A DNA stretch of 64,000 bases from Annulohypoxylon bovei var. microspora (lineage: Eukaryota > Ascomycota > Sordariomycetes > Xylariales > Hypoxylaceae). Positions within the stretch are counted from its first letter, which is position 1, and each line of letters starts with the position of its first letter. A program made the translations under genes and the position numbers. This document shows positions 33,986 to 47,700 of the stretch, one piece after another. The notes below the pieces were generated by a model. It saw only the letters and a program-made list of their open reading frames with translations, was not told the origin of the DNA and did no database searches. The stretch is taken from assembly GCA_022836615.1 (NCBI GenBank), contig MU405316.1, positions 1 to 64,000 of the forward strand, read 5' to 3'.

Positions 33986-36266
33986 ATGGCAGACGCGACG
34001 GTTGGCGCGCCATTGGGTCAGGGTGTCGGGTATGGCATCGTTCTCGGCCTGGGCTTTGGGTTTGCCCTTGGAATGGTAAGTGAACGGCTCATATACACAC
34101 TACACACATGTGCAACTTGTTGAGACTTGATGAATGGGTCGTACTGACGGCTACGTCTCCGATACTGCCATACAAATGTTGACAACAATATATACTTACT
34201 CGTCATGATATTAGATCTTAGTTACGTTCATTCTCAAACGATACAATTCAGAACTTCAGACTTCGGAAATGTTTACTACCGCTGGTCGCACAGTAAAAAG
34301 TGGATTGGTCGGATCTGCCGTCGTTTCTTCTTGGACGTGGGCAGCTACGCTTCTCCAGAGCTCCGGTGTCTGTTACAGATACGGTGTTTCCGGTCCCTTT
34401 TGGTACGCCTCTGGCGCAACGGTCCAGATTCTCCTTTTCGCGACGTTAGCTATCGAGCTGAAGCGCCGCGCTCCTAACGCGCATACATTCCTCGAAGTGT
34501 AAGTCCTCGACACCGGAAGTGGGCGAAGCTCTGAATTTGAAACTTACGACCGATACAGAATTAAGGCTCGCTATGGAACCATCGCTCATATCGTCTTTAT
34601 GGTTTTTGGCCTTGCGACCAACATCCTCGTCAGTCTCATGTTGGTTGTTGGTGGCTCGGCTACGGTGAACGCGCTCACGGGAATGCATACCATTGCAGCC
34701 ATCTATCTCCTCCCCGTCGGTGTCATCGCGTATACCATGGTCGGTGGCTTGAAGGCGACGATCTTGACTGACTGGATCCACACCTTCATCCTGCTCATTA
34801 TCATTATTATCTTTTCATTGACGGCCTATGCTTCGTCCGAGAAACTTGGCTCCCCGTCGGCTGTTTACGATCTGCTTGTCGAGGCTGCTTTCGACCATCC
34901 GGTCGACGGAAATGCCGAGGGCAGTTATTTGACCATGCGCTCGAAAGAAGGAGTTATCTTCTTTGTCATCAACATCGTTGGTAACTTTGGTACTGTATTC
35001 CTTGACAACGGATACTACAATAAGGCTATCGCTGCCTCGCCCGTCCATGCTCTTCCCGGCTACATCATCGGTGGTCTCAGCTGGTTTGCAATTCCCTGGT
35101 TGACTGCTACCACCATGGGCCTATCCGCTCTAGCTCTGGAAGGCACCCCGGCATTTCCGACGTACCCCAACCGCATGTCTGATGCGGATGTATCGGCTGG
35201 ACTTGTGCTGCCGTACGCCGCTGTTGCTCTTCTCGGGAAAGGGGGCGCGGTTGCTACGCTCCTTATCGTGTTCATGGCTGTCACTTCAGCCACTTCGTCT
35301 GAACTGATTGCCGTCTCCTCTATCTTTACTTACGATCTTTATCGCACTTACTTCAAGCCGGACGCTAGCGGGAAACGCCTCATCTATACGTCTCACGTCA
35401 TCGTCGTTGCATATGCTCTCTTCATCTCCACGTTCTCCGTTGGTCTCTATTACGCGGGAATTTCGATGGGCTACCTCTACCTCATGATGGGCTGCATCAT
35501 CTCGTCGGCCGTGATACCTGCTACGTTGACTTTGGTTTGGAAGGGGCAGAACAAGTGGGCCGCGGCCCTGTCTCCGATCTTTGGACTCGCCTTCGCCTTG
35601 ATCGCATGGCTTGTCACTGCTCAAAAGGAATGTGGTTCTTTGGACGTCGCATGCACGGGATCCAACAACCCCATGCTTGCGGGAAACGTCGTCGCACTCC
35701 TTTCTCCCCTTGTTCTTATCCCCATCTTCACTCTCATCTTCGGAATGGACGATTACGACTGGAAGTCGATGATGAACATTCGCAAGGGTGATGATCACGA
35801 CCTAGCCGCCACGGCGGGTGTGGATCTAGAGCAGACCGTTGGTGGACACGAGGAGACGGCGAATGAGTTCGCCGAGGAACAGTCGAAGCTGATGCGCGCC
35901 AGCAAGATCTCTAAATGGACGACGGTGGGTTTGACGCTCGCGTTCCTGATCCTGTGGCCTTTCCCGATGTATGGCAGCAGCTACGTGTTCTCGAAGCCCT
36001 TCTTCACCGGCTGGGTTACCGTAGGGATTATTTGGATCTTCTGCTCTCTCGGCGCCGTTGGGCTATTCCCCATCTTCGAGGGGCGGCAGACGCTATTGAG
36101 GACTTTCAAGGCTATTGTCCTCGACCTGTCGGGAAAGAGACACGTCAAGGCTATTCGTGCAGAAAATGAAGGGGCGGCTATTGACGGAAAGGCGGCGTCA
36201 GGCGACGAAACGCCTCCTGTCGCAAATGAGCCTATCAAGGCGGAGATGAGTGAAAAGGCGGAGTAG
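33986..36266 (+). CDS. DUR3: Urea active transporter, DUR3-type sodium:solute symporter
   Basis: High-affinity plasma-membrane urea/H+ symporter, which in yeast also moves polyamines. Exons 33986-34075, 34215-34498 and 34559-36266; phases close, 693 aa, the family's usual size. The short first exon ends in a Gly-rich membrane helix start. Diagnostic SSS motifs: MFTTAGRTVKSGLVGSAVVSSWTWAATLLQSS early on, YGTIAHIVFMVFGLATNILVSLMLVVGG, MVGGLKATILTDWIHTF, NIVGNFGTVFLDNGYYNKAIA, and FMAVTSATSSELIAVSSIFTYD. About 14-15 hydrophobic helices are visible. A cytosolic insert after residue about 530 (HDLAATAGVDLEQTVGGHEE) and the Lys/Glu-rich C-tail are also typical. Promoter has several GATAAG elements. 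DUR3 is followed by a copper amine oxidase in the same orientation. Confidence 0.96.
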
Positions 36267-38094
36267 AATCCACGGGATTAAGTTAGGAGGTGTTTGGGTT
36301 TTTGGAGTGATTTGTCAAAAAAAAGATACCCTTTATATACAGCTGGAAGCGAGATTAGTTGGTATGTGTAATATATATAATAATAACTTACTTTAACAAC
36401 AATCTCTCTCGTTTAGGTGCTGCGTGAGCTAGTCGTTTTCAGAAAAGATAAGGTATTTAATATAACTTCTGGTAGTTAGGTAGTTTAGGTAGTTTGTTCG
36501 CCCGCCGCTATTCAAGTCCCTCATCTTACCTACCTATACATCTGTAGATAATTGTGAGATGAAGAACGGCATTTTGTGAAAATAGAAGGCTCTCTCACTT
36601 CAATTCCTCTCACTTCCCCTTCATATTTCACTATCTTCAACTGAAATCATTCATTCTAACCTAGGAAGATCGTGACTAGGCTCTAACAGTTCCACGTCTA
36701 TCGCTCACTCTACATAGGTAGGCAGGTAGGTAGGTAGGTACGCAACTGTACGCATTGGTAAGCCACTTATCCTCAAATATACTCTATAGCTCATTCCATC
36801 GTCCACCGGTCATTCCTTAACCCCATGAAGTCAAACCTCGAGCTCCGCACTTACTCCTAGCATGTTCTCCATGCTAGATTAGAAAAAGAATATGCCGAAG
36901 ACAGCGTTCCCACTGGCGGAGAAAGGTTCTAAGAATCGGAAAAAGCGGAAAACTCTCATCCTTACGTATGTCGGTGGCTTCCATTATACCTGCAGCTATA
37001 AAAGCCACCCTGCATCCTAATAATGGAGCCCTTCGATCTCATGTACTCCGCAACGTGGCCTATCTCCGTATTAGGAAGTAGAAGTAAACGCACATCTGCA
37101 GCGAAAGCAGAGCCTCCCACGGTTCTAGGTACCCTCGTCGGCTACATTTTCCTAACACACCGGTCGGATAGGAGACGGTATCATCGAAGTGTCTTAGGTA
37201 ACGGCTATCTAGCTGTCAGCTGTCGAGATAGGCACGTACTCACACCAATCATGTTTGCGACGCTCGAATCCTGATGAGTACGACCACACGAAATTTGCGA
37301 TGACTTTGAACTCGGGGTGGTTCAGTGTCTGACAAAGTCCGACGTCGTTGGAGCTTGGTACCGAGAGGCAGCAGCTATTCCCTCATCATGACTTCGACGC
37401 CTATAGGCAAGATTACTCCAAAACTGACTCGTCGCAAGTACGGACGGTACCTGAGATGTAGAAAATGCGTGATATATCATGCAACTTATATATGGGCTGC
37501 CTGCAATAGAGTCCATGCATAATACACCTCTCGGTCTATACGTCCCTGGATGCCAGGTTGGTTGCACAGGCACACCTGCGCACACATGCGGCTGAACACA
37601 TGGTGATAAGCCGGGGTCGAAATGCATTAGGGGTCGATCATTGGTAAGTCAACCCGGCTTTTCCCAGTACGAAAGCCTGAATCGGGCGGACTCGGCAGTC
37701 GAATCTATGAATCCCCCTCCCTCCATCGAGGCCCTGGCTACTTCCTGGCTGCTCCCCGGTGCTTGGTTGTTGGAGGGTTGGAGGTGGGAGTGCGTGGGAG
37801 GCCTACGTAGGTAGACCACCGTCGTAGCGTATGAATACCTAATTAAGTAGTCTTCAAACTACCGGTAAGTAGGTTGCGTTCCGTGGTTTGATCTCCAATG
37901 CAGATTGTCGCCATGTGCGACTCGCCCGTCTGCTGGAAAACTTAAATTAAAAGGCCAAGGCGCTTGGCGAATACTAGACGTCCCTTGAGACTCGCTGTCA
38001 ACCGATCTAAGCGGATGCCGGCAATGTGAGAGGAAAATAAGAGGCTCGCAAGGACTTTCCCGAAAGAGCTTCTTACGCTTATAGCTACCACAAT

Positions 38095-38304
38095 GATAAG
38101 CTATCAGAAGGACGTCACGTACATACCTACATACTACTAGGCAGTAGGTAGTAGGTTAAAAAAAAAAAAGAGGGCGAACCAGGCGAACCAGGCGAACCAG
38201 GCTAACAGGGCAAAGCTTGGGCGAGTTTGGGCGATGTTGAGCGAGGAAAAGCCTCTTTCGAACCCCACTTGGATGAACAAGTACGAATCAGAGACATGGA
38301 TAAG
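38095..38304. promoter_or_regulatory. Two GATAAG elements upstream of the amine oxidase
   Basis: GATAAG at 38095-38100 (immediately followed by CTATC) and at 38299-38304. Candidate sites for a nitrogen GATA factor; 520-730 bases from the start codon. Confidence 0.35.
38173..38199. repeat. Triplicated 9-mer GGCGAACCA
   Basis: Three perfect copies of GGCGAACCA followed by a diverged fourth (GGCTAACAG), directly after an A-tract. Confidence 0.8.
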
Positions 38305-38755
38305 TCGCGTATGAGGCCGAATGAAGACGAATATCTAACCCCTAACTAACCCCCCCTACTACCCCCTACTACCCTTAAAATACCCCACCCTCGCCCGCAC
38401 CGCCTGTACCGTTGCACCGTTCCCGGACCGGGTGGCGGTCTTCTGATCTAAGACAATGCCTGTTCGCCTTGGTACCGAACCCGACAGACGATCACGCACT
38501 TGCATATCTCCTCGCTGGACTAACCCTACCTAGCATCCAATCGCTATCTATACCTGTTCGTGCCCGAGGCCTTCCGGATTTTCAGGGTAAGGTATATAAA
38601 TTGGGTAGAGTTCGGGCTAGGGTCCATCTGGCTTCTTATTTAGTCGAATTAGTAATATTATCAGCCACGTCTCTAACAAACCCCTTATCGTGAACTAGTC
38701 TTTGTTCTATTAGATAGCTTATTGGATATCTGGACAGCTAGCTCGACATCTACAA

Positions 38756-38763
38756 TATATAAA
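38756..38763 (+). promoter_or_regulatory. TATA box of the copper amine oxidase gene
   Basis: TATATAAA 59 bases before the start codon, in an otherwise AT-moderate context with an A-rich leader after it (CACAAAAAAAACTACGG). Confidence 0.45.
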
Positions 38764-38821
38764 GCAAGCATAGGAAGCAACAAGAATTAGAAGAAGTATC
38801 ACAAAAAAAACTACGGACATC

Positions 38822-41243
38822 ATGGCTACCGATCAAGGATCTACTATACCTCACCCTCTTCGACCCCTCTCACCTGATGAGTTGTCAAAAGCCCGGGATA
38901 TTGTCGTCAAGGCTCAAGGTGGCGATGGCATTGTTCTATTCTTTCGCTCGGCAATCTTTAACGAGCCAAAGAGGGAGGACCTGACTGTCTTTCTCGCCGC
39001 TGAGCATGAAGGTCGGGTGCCTGAGACCATCCCGCCGAGAGAGGTCCACCTCCTGTACGACGTGATCAAGGATGGCAAGGCTCAGCTTACGGAGACGGTT
39101 GTCGATGTCGACGCCGGCTCTATTTCGAGCACCAAGGCATTTGAGATGCGTTGCCAGACCAGCTTCACCGCGCTGGAATTCGGCATGTTCCAAGAGGCCT
39201 GCATGTCCTCGGAGATGTTCAAGTCTGCTCTGGAAGAGTTTACACTACCAGAGCACTTTACCATCACGATAGATCCGTGGCCATACGGCGGCCCGGACCC
39301 GGATGAGGATATCCCTCGTACTATGCAGGGTCTCGTCTACGCCCGAGATGCATCCAAGAACAACATCGACTCAAATCACTATGCTTACCCGCTACCTATA
39401 ATTCCGATTATGGATGTCGCCACCAAAGAATTAGTGAGAGTGGACCGCCTCGCTACTGGAGGAAGTAGTGACAGTCTATACCCACCCCCTCCAGCGAGCA
39501 AGCCTAAAAAACTCCTCGAGGTTAACGGTTCGGCAGAATACGTTCCGGAGCTATTGGACCGGCCTTTCCGTACTGACCTCAAACCCATCAACATCACCCA
39601 GCCCGAGGGCGCGTCGTTCAAGGTCCATGGCGACAACTTGGTCGAGTGGCAAAAGTGGCGATTCCGCGTCGGGTTCACTCTCCGCGAAGGTGCCGTGCTC
39701 CACGACGTGTGCTATGACAACCGCCCCATAATGTACCGTTTGTCTTTCTCCGAGATGACTGTCCCCTACGGTGACCCGCGCCCGCCGTTTCACCGCAAGC
39801 AAGCATTTGACTTTGGCGACGGTGGAATCGGACGTGCGGCCAACAACCTCAAGCTGGGATGTGACTGTTTAGGAGCGATTCACTACTTCGACTCAGTGAT
39901 GGCGGACCCAGAGGGTAAGCCGGATCTGGCGAAGAATGTCATTTGTCTGCACGAGCAAGACAACGGCATCGGCTGGAAGCACACCAATTTCCGGACGAAC
40001 CGCGCCGTAGTGACTCGCATGCGCGAGTTGGTGGTACAGTTCGTCGCTACGCTTGCTAACTACGAGTATGTATTTGCCTATAAACTAGACACGGCGGGCG
40101 GTATTACGTTTGAGACACGTGCTACGGGTATTGTCAGTGTTGTGCCGATTGACGAGGGCAAGACATCAGGGTACGGTAACATCGTGAACCCGGGTGTGCT
40201 AGCGCAAAACCACCAGCACATCTTTGCCGTGCGTATCGACCCAGCCGTCGATTCGTACGAGACGGACACGGCAGTCGTCATAGAAGAGAGCCACCCCATC
40301 CCCATGAACCCCGAGACCAACCCCTACGGCAACGGGTACGAGATCCGCCGGCGTCGCGTCGAGCGCGCAGGGTTCGAGGATGCGGAACCCCGACTCAACA
40401 GGGTTGTGCGGATGGAGAACCCGGCCAAGAAGAACAGCATAAGCGGCAAGAATGTAGGCTACAAGCTCGTGCCTAGCGCTACGCAACTACTGCTCGCGGA
40501 CGAAAAGAGCGTGCAGGCAGCTCGTGCGCCGTTCGCGAAGCATCACCTCTGGTTCACCGGGCATAGGGACGGCGAACTCTGGGCTGCTGGCGAGTTTACG
40601 AATCAGGCACACCACGAGGAAGGCGGTGTTAAGACTATGGTCGAAAGAGGGGACTGGTTCGTTGAGGGCGAGGCTGTAAATGGGACGGCGACGAATGGAG
40701 AGACTCATGAGGAGGATGCCGCTGTCGAAGAGGACAAGAAGGGGAAGAAGAGCACTCCGGTTGTCTGGAGCGTTTTCGGGCTTACGCACAACCCGAGGGT
40801 TGAAGATTGGCCTGTGATGTGAGCACGGCCCCTTTCTCTCTTTTTCCCATTAGGTAAACCTTTTGAGACATAACTAACGCGTCTAACCATGCAGGCCCGT
40901 CGAGATCCACCAGTTCCACCTCCGCCCGGCTGATTTCTTCACCAGCAACCCGGCGTTGGACATTCCTAGCACCAGGAACGAGAGCAGCGTGTTGGTGCCC
41001 TGCCACGGCGAGAAGGTCGCCGAGAATGGAACGAACGGGGTGAACGGGACGAACCAATCAAGCACCTGCTGTAGCAGCACTCCTAGCCTACGCACCGACA
41101 GTACGGTGCAGCGCAACCCGGTATCCCATCTTCAGGGAACGGGTCCAGATGTTGACCCGAAGGATATTCCAATCAGGGCTCCCAAGGAGAAGAGGCGACT
41201 TTCTGCGACGCTATCGAACTTGCTTAGCTGGAAGAAGGATTAA
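38822..41243 (+). CDS. Copper amine oxidase (primary amine oxidase)
   Basis: Oxidises primary amines to aldehydes, ammonia and hydrogen peroxide; uses Cu(II) and the self-made quinone TPQ; often peroxisomal in fungi. Exons 38822-40818 and 40895-41243, 781 aa. The TPQ consensus Asn-Tyr-Glu-Tyr is seen as LANYEYVFAYKLD with the modified Tyr at about residue 414. The catalytic base Asp lies in the AFDFGDGGIG segment (about 336). Copper ligands: His-x-His in QNHQHIFAVRID (464, 466) and the third His in LTHNPRVEDWPVMPVE near the exon junction, which is rebuilt exactly by the intron. About 95 residues after HQFHLRPADFF form a disordered Asn/Gly/Ser/Thr-rich tail ending SWKKD; no PTS1 tripeptide. 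Same orientation as DUR3, whose product supplies another ammonium source. Confidence 0.95.
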
Positions 41244-42892
41244 AGAATTTAAAGAATTTCCCCTCAGACGTTTGAGGGATTCTAACTGGGTAGGTAGGTA
41301 TCTATCTAGGTTGACAACTTGTCAAGGGCCTTTGGTTATCTTGGATATTCTTTTTAAGTCCACGATAGAGAGTATCTCACATGAGAACCCCTTTTCATGA
41401 GAAACGAAGCGAAACGAAACAAAAACTCAACTGCGTTCACTTAATATACCTGACGAGACGAAAGCCTTCGCTACAATACAGGATCTAGACTGGCCATGCA
41501 TGGTTTCTGGAGAATAGGTTCTCTAGGCCTAGGTAGTTTTCGAGCATCAGGTAGACAGACAGGACAGAGGCATCTTGAATAATGTATGCATGTTATTTGA
41601 TTCTATCTAATTACCTACACATTTAGGTAGTTATGTATATGTTTTATATGAGGCATAAATTGCATGTCTCACGATCCCGAAAAAAAAGCAAATACGGAAT
41701 ACGGCTGGAGTTGTTTGCGTTATACGAGCATACGAGATTAGTCTAGTCTCTTTTAAACGACAAACATTATCGCCTGAAGATGTATGTATGTATTGTACGC
41801 TTGAATGACTGGCTGGAGGCTTTATGAATATTCTGGTTTTTTAAGTTGTAAGAACGTATGATGTTTTCAAATGCCTGACTCGTTCATTGAAGTTGAATAG
41901 GGAAAGATTACACTTTAGAGTACTAGCATAAGAGATCTATGACATGAGCTGATTTAACTTCGCGGAACATGCCTAGCTCCGACATAGCTACGAGATAGGT
42001 ACATGCCTCGCATTGCCTGCCTACATGTATGCATGCAGCTGCCATGCCGTATTAGAATAGGTACATGATAAATCACACCCCGCACTATAACGTGCTTGCC
42101 CCCACTCGTTGATTTACAGAGGGTACATAATATAAGCTGACAGGACAGAATTTCTGCATCTCACCTAGCAACATTGAAGTACGAGATATAAACACAATTA
42201 AGAACGCGCAACACCTTAGTTACTTGCGTATGATGGCCTGAAAAATAAAGATATTTCGTAAAAATTGTCGAATTTCTTCAGCATCATCGATATTTACTTA
42301 TTTACGTACGCATGTAGTTAATCCTAGGTATATCGATCAACAGTTAATGTATTTAGGTATCATCGTATGCAAATCATTCTCTTCCGTCGTTACAACAAAT
42401 GTACCTATAGGTACCGAGCGTGGGGTAGCCTTCGGTGTAACGGCGGTCAGTTTACCAACCACCTGCAACTGCCCAGTGCTGCACCTACCACCGTTTGTGT
42501 CCATTGTCCAGGCCTTTCCACAGTGGAGCTTCAAAGTTATCGATAGCACCTGCTCTACCTACACCATGATACAGTGGGTAAGCTCTAAAAACAGGAAGTG
42601 AAAATGGGACGATGATTGGATCTTTTACATCATTAGATCGTATCTCCGATTCTCCAATCGCTTTAACCTTCTCAATCATTTTTCTTCATCAGCATCCATC
42701 TTTCCTCCTTCATCATGCTTATGATATAGTGGCATATGACTGCCAGGTGATTGCTCTGTGCTTGTGGCGTATGGCCGACTTTGATTTCTCTCTATTCGAT
42801 ATATGCGCCCGGTGATCAATCACGCCAAGGTCAGGTCATGAACGACCCCTCCTTCGACTGAACCCGCAAGCTCGGATATACCATCAGGTAAG
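41244..42892. other. Spacer between amine oxidase and MFS genes
   Basis: AT-rich, no gene supported. A TAGGTAGGTA run lies at 41289-41303. From about 42560 the sequence becomes the MFS promoter and leader. Confidence 0.5.
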
Positions 42893-44753
42893 ATGGTACA
42901 CGCTGCAACCATCGTGTCGGCCACCTCGCCTGCCAATCGCCCAGGCAGAGCGCAAACGAGATCTGGTTCGATAGGAAGCTTTCGTGCTGGCTCGCCTCTA
43001 CCTGCGCTCCCGTCGAACCGATCAATATTATCAACTCTCCGCCGTGTACCAACACATCATTATCAAACATTTCCGACACCACCACCGAGGACAGCCGGCC
43101 GAAGACCCGGCACGGGGTCCAGCTCTTCTGGCTCGCAGGGCCACGATCACCATGGCATAACAACACCTTTGCCTGTCAAGCAGCTAGCTCTCTTAGCTCT
43201 GCTTTCCTTATCCGAGCAGACGGCTCTTAACTCTATATCGCCATACCTGCCCGAGATGGTCGAGTCATTCCCCGGTATCAGTCATGATCAAGTTGGTTTA
43301 TACGTCGGCCTACTAGCCTCAGCTTTTGCCCTGGCACAGCTGGCAACCAATCTCCTCTGGGGGTACCTGTCGGATATCATTGGGCGCAAACCCGTCATGC
43401 TGATAGGCACCTTGCTACTGTGCTTCTGCTTTACGGCTTTCGGATTCTGCACTAGGTACTTGCATATCGTGTTGGTTCATGTAGCTATGGGGCTACTCAA
43501 CGGCAACGCTGCCGTAGTTCCTACCTGCTTGGGAGAATTGACCGATCGGAGCAACCAGAGTAAGGCTTTTACCTGGCTACCTGTCGTATACAGCTTGGGT
43601 AGCATCACGGGTCCCGCGCTTGGTGGTCTGCTAGTAGGCACGGTTACGAAGGATCGCTATCCTTTCCTTGCCCCGAATATCTTGGGAGCCTCGCTTCTCG
43701 CTATAACCGTGGTTGTGCTCGGTATTTGGTTCGAAGAAACCTTAGAAGAACAGGAGGACATTCCTCACTGGTCCGAGTGGTTTCCCTGGTTGTCTAATTC
43801 TACAAAGCCAGCCGAAAATGGTTCTACGCGTTCATGGACCTGGCCTGGAGGCAGAGACGCAGATACTGACCAAAGGGAGGCAAATGATGATGACGCGAGG
43901 GAGGATACTACTCTACTCGGACCGCAGGAAGACGAAAATGGCGAAGACGACCATAAATCTCCACACGATGCCGCAAAGTGGCGCCAGCTATTAAACCGAA
44001 CAACGGTGATCCTCCTTGGCACGCATCTAGTCTTCCAGCTATCCAACAGCTCCTTCAACAGTTTATATCCCATATTTGCATCCGGAGAGACGCCTACGGG
44101 GCGAGACCTGCATGCAGATGTTATCGGGGTATCGCTCTCCGTTGCAGGAGTATTTACTATTCTATTCCAGCTATTCCTCTTCAGGCCGTTGAAATCTCAT
44201 CTAGGTAATGTTAGGTCGTACCAAAGCTCTCTGCTTGGTTTTGCGATTACTATGGCCTTAATACCATTTGTCGGTTACGAGGATTCGACCCCACCATTCG
44301 GTATAGGTAATAGCAAGTCATGGCTATACCTGGAGATTGGGGTGATACTCATCATCAAGAATATTTGTGCAGTTGGGGGCCTATCAAGCGCCATGTTACT
44401 AGTAGGTTCCTCTCCCGGCAATTAACAGTCACCTGATGCAATAGTTAACGTGTTGGTAGATCACAAATTCTGCCCCCACACACGCGAGTTTAGGCACGCT
44501 CAACGGTATTGCGCAGACTCTTTCAGCTGCCGGTAGAAGTGTAGGCCCTTTCCTCTCAGGTGGACTTTATACGGTCTCAACCCATGTTCAACCCAAGGGC
44601 GAGGCTCTTGCGTGGGGTTTATTTGCAGGGATAGCCTTGGCTGGATGGCTGGGAAGTTATGCCATCCACGGCGAAGGCCTCGAAAGTACCGACGATGGGT
44701 ATGAAGCGCATGCCACGGAAGCCGACGAACACGCGAGCGATGATCCCGCATGA
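42893..44753 (+). CDS. MFS transporter, ZIFL/TetA-like (DHA1-type)
   Basis: Membrane transporter of the major facilitator superfamily; substrate unknown, related to zinc-induced facilitator-like and multidrug proteins. Exons 42893-44401 and 44460-44753, 600 aa. A long Ser/Pro/Arg-rich cytosolic N-terminus (about 95 residues) comes before TM1 (VKQLALLALLSLSEQTALNS). MFS motif A is WGYLSDIIGRKPVMLIG. A large acidic loop between TM6 and TM7 contains NDDDAREDTTLLGPQEDENGEDD. The intron must be removed to restore MLL-ITNSAPTHASLGTLNGIAQTLS-AAGRSVGPFLSGGLY, a conserved segment; the unspliced reading stops at 44425. The tail is acidic. Start at 42893 is the first ATG in this frame. Confidence 0.92.
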
Positions 44754-47700
44754 TTTTGAGGATTCCGCCCTGATCAAGAGACGTAACACCGATGACGTCT
44801 GCTTACGTGCATATCTATTTGGAACCGGCGAGCCGGATAACCGTCCCAAGGGCGCATAATAGTGATTCGTACAACGTCCCAAACCTCCGTTTGCTCGAAG
44901 AGCTTCGGGCACACAAGAGTGATTGCACCGCCACGCTATCATATTTACGAGGACGCCGAGCTCGAGTGATATCAGTAACCACGCAGGAAGGCGCGGGCTA
45001 GGTATTACCTAGCTACAACCACACTCGTCTGATCCTAGGGTTGGTGGTGCTCTTACTATTGTAGTAGCGTTAGAATGTGAAGGAGGAAGTAGTCTTTAGA
45101 GATATTCGCCCTTAGTATTTACCTCTCTTAGCCGCCGCCCGGTTTTGTGATAGGACTCGGATATCGCACTACCCATCTAAGCTATGAGGCGTCAACACTG
45201 GGCCTATATGTTGGCAGCTGAGACCTCTGACGATAATGATAAACGATAATGGATAGATATGTATGCTTAGCATAGAGATGGAACGAGACGGATTTGATGT
45301 TTATATGGAATCAAATTTAGATATTATGCTTAGCAATCGATTTGTACTAGGTACCCCTCTTGACATTATACACTCAAGCTTAGTGTTTCTTCTCTTTTGG
45401 TGACTAAGGTAAAGCGGCTCTTATTCGGCGAGTCAAGCTTTATAATTTCATCGGTATAGAAAATGAGTAATCCTCCTGATATAATATCAAGTGTAATATC
45501 TCTAAAGGTAAAAAACAGTAGGTGTATCCGGAGATCATGAGACAAAAATTGCACATTCAGGCTTAGGCAGAAAGCCACTCATGTTTCCGTTTTCTTACAC
45601 ACCTCAGTTTGAAAGAACAACTACGCTAGCAGGAAATGATTCTCTAATAGGTCGGAGAGGTACGAGTATCGTGGCTATGGCGGCGACGACTCGAATCGGT
45701 TCAAACGAGTCGGGAGAGGCGGATGATGAACCTCTTGGGTTGTTCTGAGAAGAGGCTCTTTTTGGATAGTAGTGCGCAATCCACGGCTCCTCCCGTTAGA
45801 AAGGTGCTCGTTCATTATTTCCTACCTGAGCTTCTAAGCACCTTAGGTCCTTAGCACACGCAATCCTTAGTTCGTGTTGAACTACCGGCTCTAATGCCTA
45901 AAGTCCGATGCGATCAATCGACTATGTTCATGTTCATGGTGCGTAAATCCGTAACGCACATAGGACTTAAGTATGTAGTAGATATTGTATATACAGATGC
46001 CTACATACCTACCTTATGTATTGTACGTACTAGGTAGCTATTTGGTACGTAGAATGCTAGATTGGGTTGATTGGCATTTTCCTGGACCAGTTTTGACATG
46101 GAATTCCGACGTCATGTCATCTTTGAGTTCCTCAAAGATATAATAAAAGACGAGACGTCTTTAACATTGGCCATACAGGACGAAGCCGAGGTGAGAAAGC
46201 GAAATCGGAATTCGATTCTTCCATATTCAAATTTATGAATTGCATTATGCATCCATATCCAAAATGCATGGGTGTATTAGATCTACACACCCCTGCTTAA
46301 ATTTACGCACAGACATTTATTCCTAGAATAGTACTTGTCTAAAATCGCGGCTATTTTAGCTTTTAACCTTGAACCTGCCAATGGAAATAAGGTTTTTTCA
46401 TTTGCACTGCCACCAGCCTCACCTGCTAAGCGACGGTTCAGCTTGACCGAATCTCGAATTATCATTGGTCTATTTCACGCCTCGTTATAAGTTGCTCCTA
46501 ACCAGGATTTAAATTTAATGTACGCCTAGTTAGCCAAGTATTGCAAATCTCTTCCTTCCAACTTTCCCTTTCCCAAAGCACTGGGTCTCGCCTAAGAATT
46601 CCCGTGTTCTAAATCCTCACTCGACCACCCCATTTCTTGAGTTTATTCCGATCCTTCGTCAGCAACCTCGCAGTTTAAATATTACCTAAATATCTTATAA
46701 CACGATTCCTAACTAGATGCGGGAACTCCCCGCTCGCGAGGCCGCCCGTGATCACCTTCCTCAGAAGTGACGTTCTCCATGGAAGATCACAACCTGGCTT
46801 CTAGAAGTTCTGGAACCCCTATTCACTCCAGCCTCCAAGGGGTAGGATCGTCTTTACGGAGTGTATAAGCACGGACCAACGACCAGAAACCTTCCATTCA
46901 TGTTCCATTACAAATCTTTCCAATTATATCCCATAAATTGTAGATCAACAATATCATTCGTCGGCCTTATTTTCAGCCTCCTCGCCTGGTCAATGTTCCA
47001 TGCGAATGCGTAATGCATCATGCAGCTCGGAGACGATCCCCGTGGTACATCATCGATTACATACTCCGCGTCGATTCCTATGGAGGGAGAGAAGACGGAG
47101 AGGCACCCAGAAATGTATACCGGGATTCCATCTTCTACTTAGTACCCAATACCTCCTCGGCCATTAGACTAGCCAAAGCGCCGCCCTATTCGATCATCGC
47201 GTTAATGCATGGTCCCGACCTATATATTTCCGATTTAGAAATCTCTCGTCTCACCCCGACTTCGTTCCCGACCTTAGTTATTTGTCAAACACCTGTCTCG
47301 TGGCTACATTGGGGGTAGGTGAAAGAGAGAAATGATAGTAACGGGTGGCTAGTTGAGCAGGGGTCCATCAGGTGAACCAGCCGCCGGGCTCGAATCACAA
47401 TGAATCCCAGGTGAGTGCAGTTCCCCAGCCTTATGCCACTAAATTCTCACCGGCGCCTTCAACGACAAGGACCACTTCCGATACCACGGAATAGCCGACT
47501 TTAGACTGGTCTAATTCCTGCTTCGGACTAGCACTGTTTCTAAGCTTGTCGACTATTACGGAACCCGATTATCGAATCCCATTGGCAGTAATCTTTTTAG
47601 AAACTATGATTATTCAACTATGCCAGCTTCCTTTCTAGTGTTCTCGATTATCTCTAGATCCTCTTCAAGATCGAGATATCTTTTCTTCTAGAAGCTTTCA

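Larger units (their letters stand above)
36267..38821. other. Spacer between DUR3 and copper amine oxidase genes
   Basis: No gene supported in 2.5 kb. Contents: DUR3 3' region, a TAGG run (36716-36741), a triplicated 9-mer (38173-38199), an A11 tract before it, and the amine oxidase promoter. ORFs 37023-37274, 37322-37627 and 38412-38693 lack domains. Confidence 0.5.
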
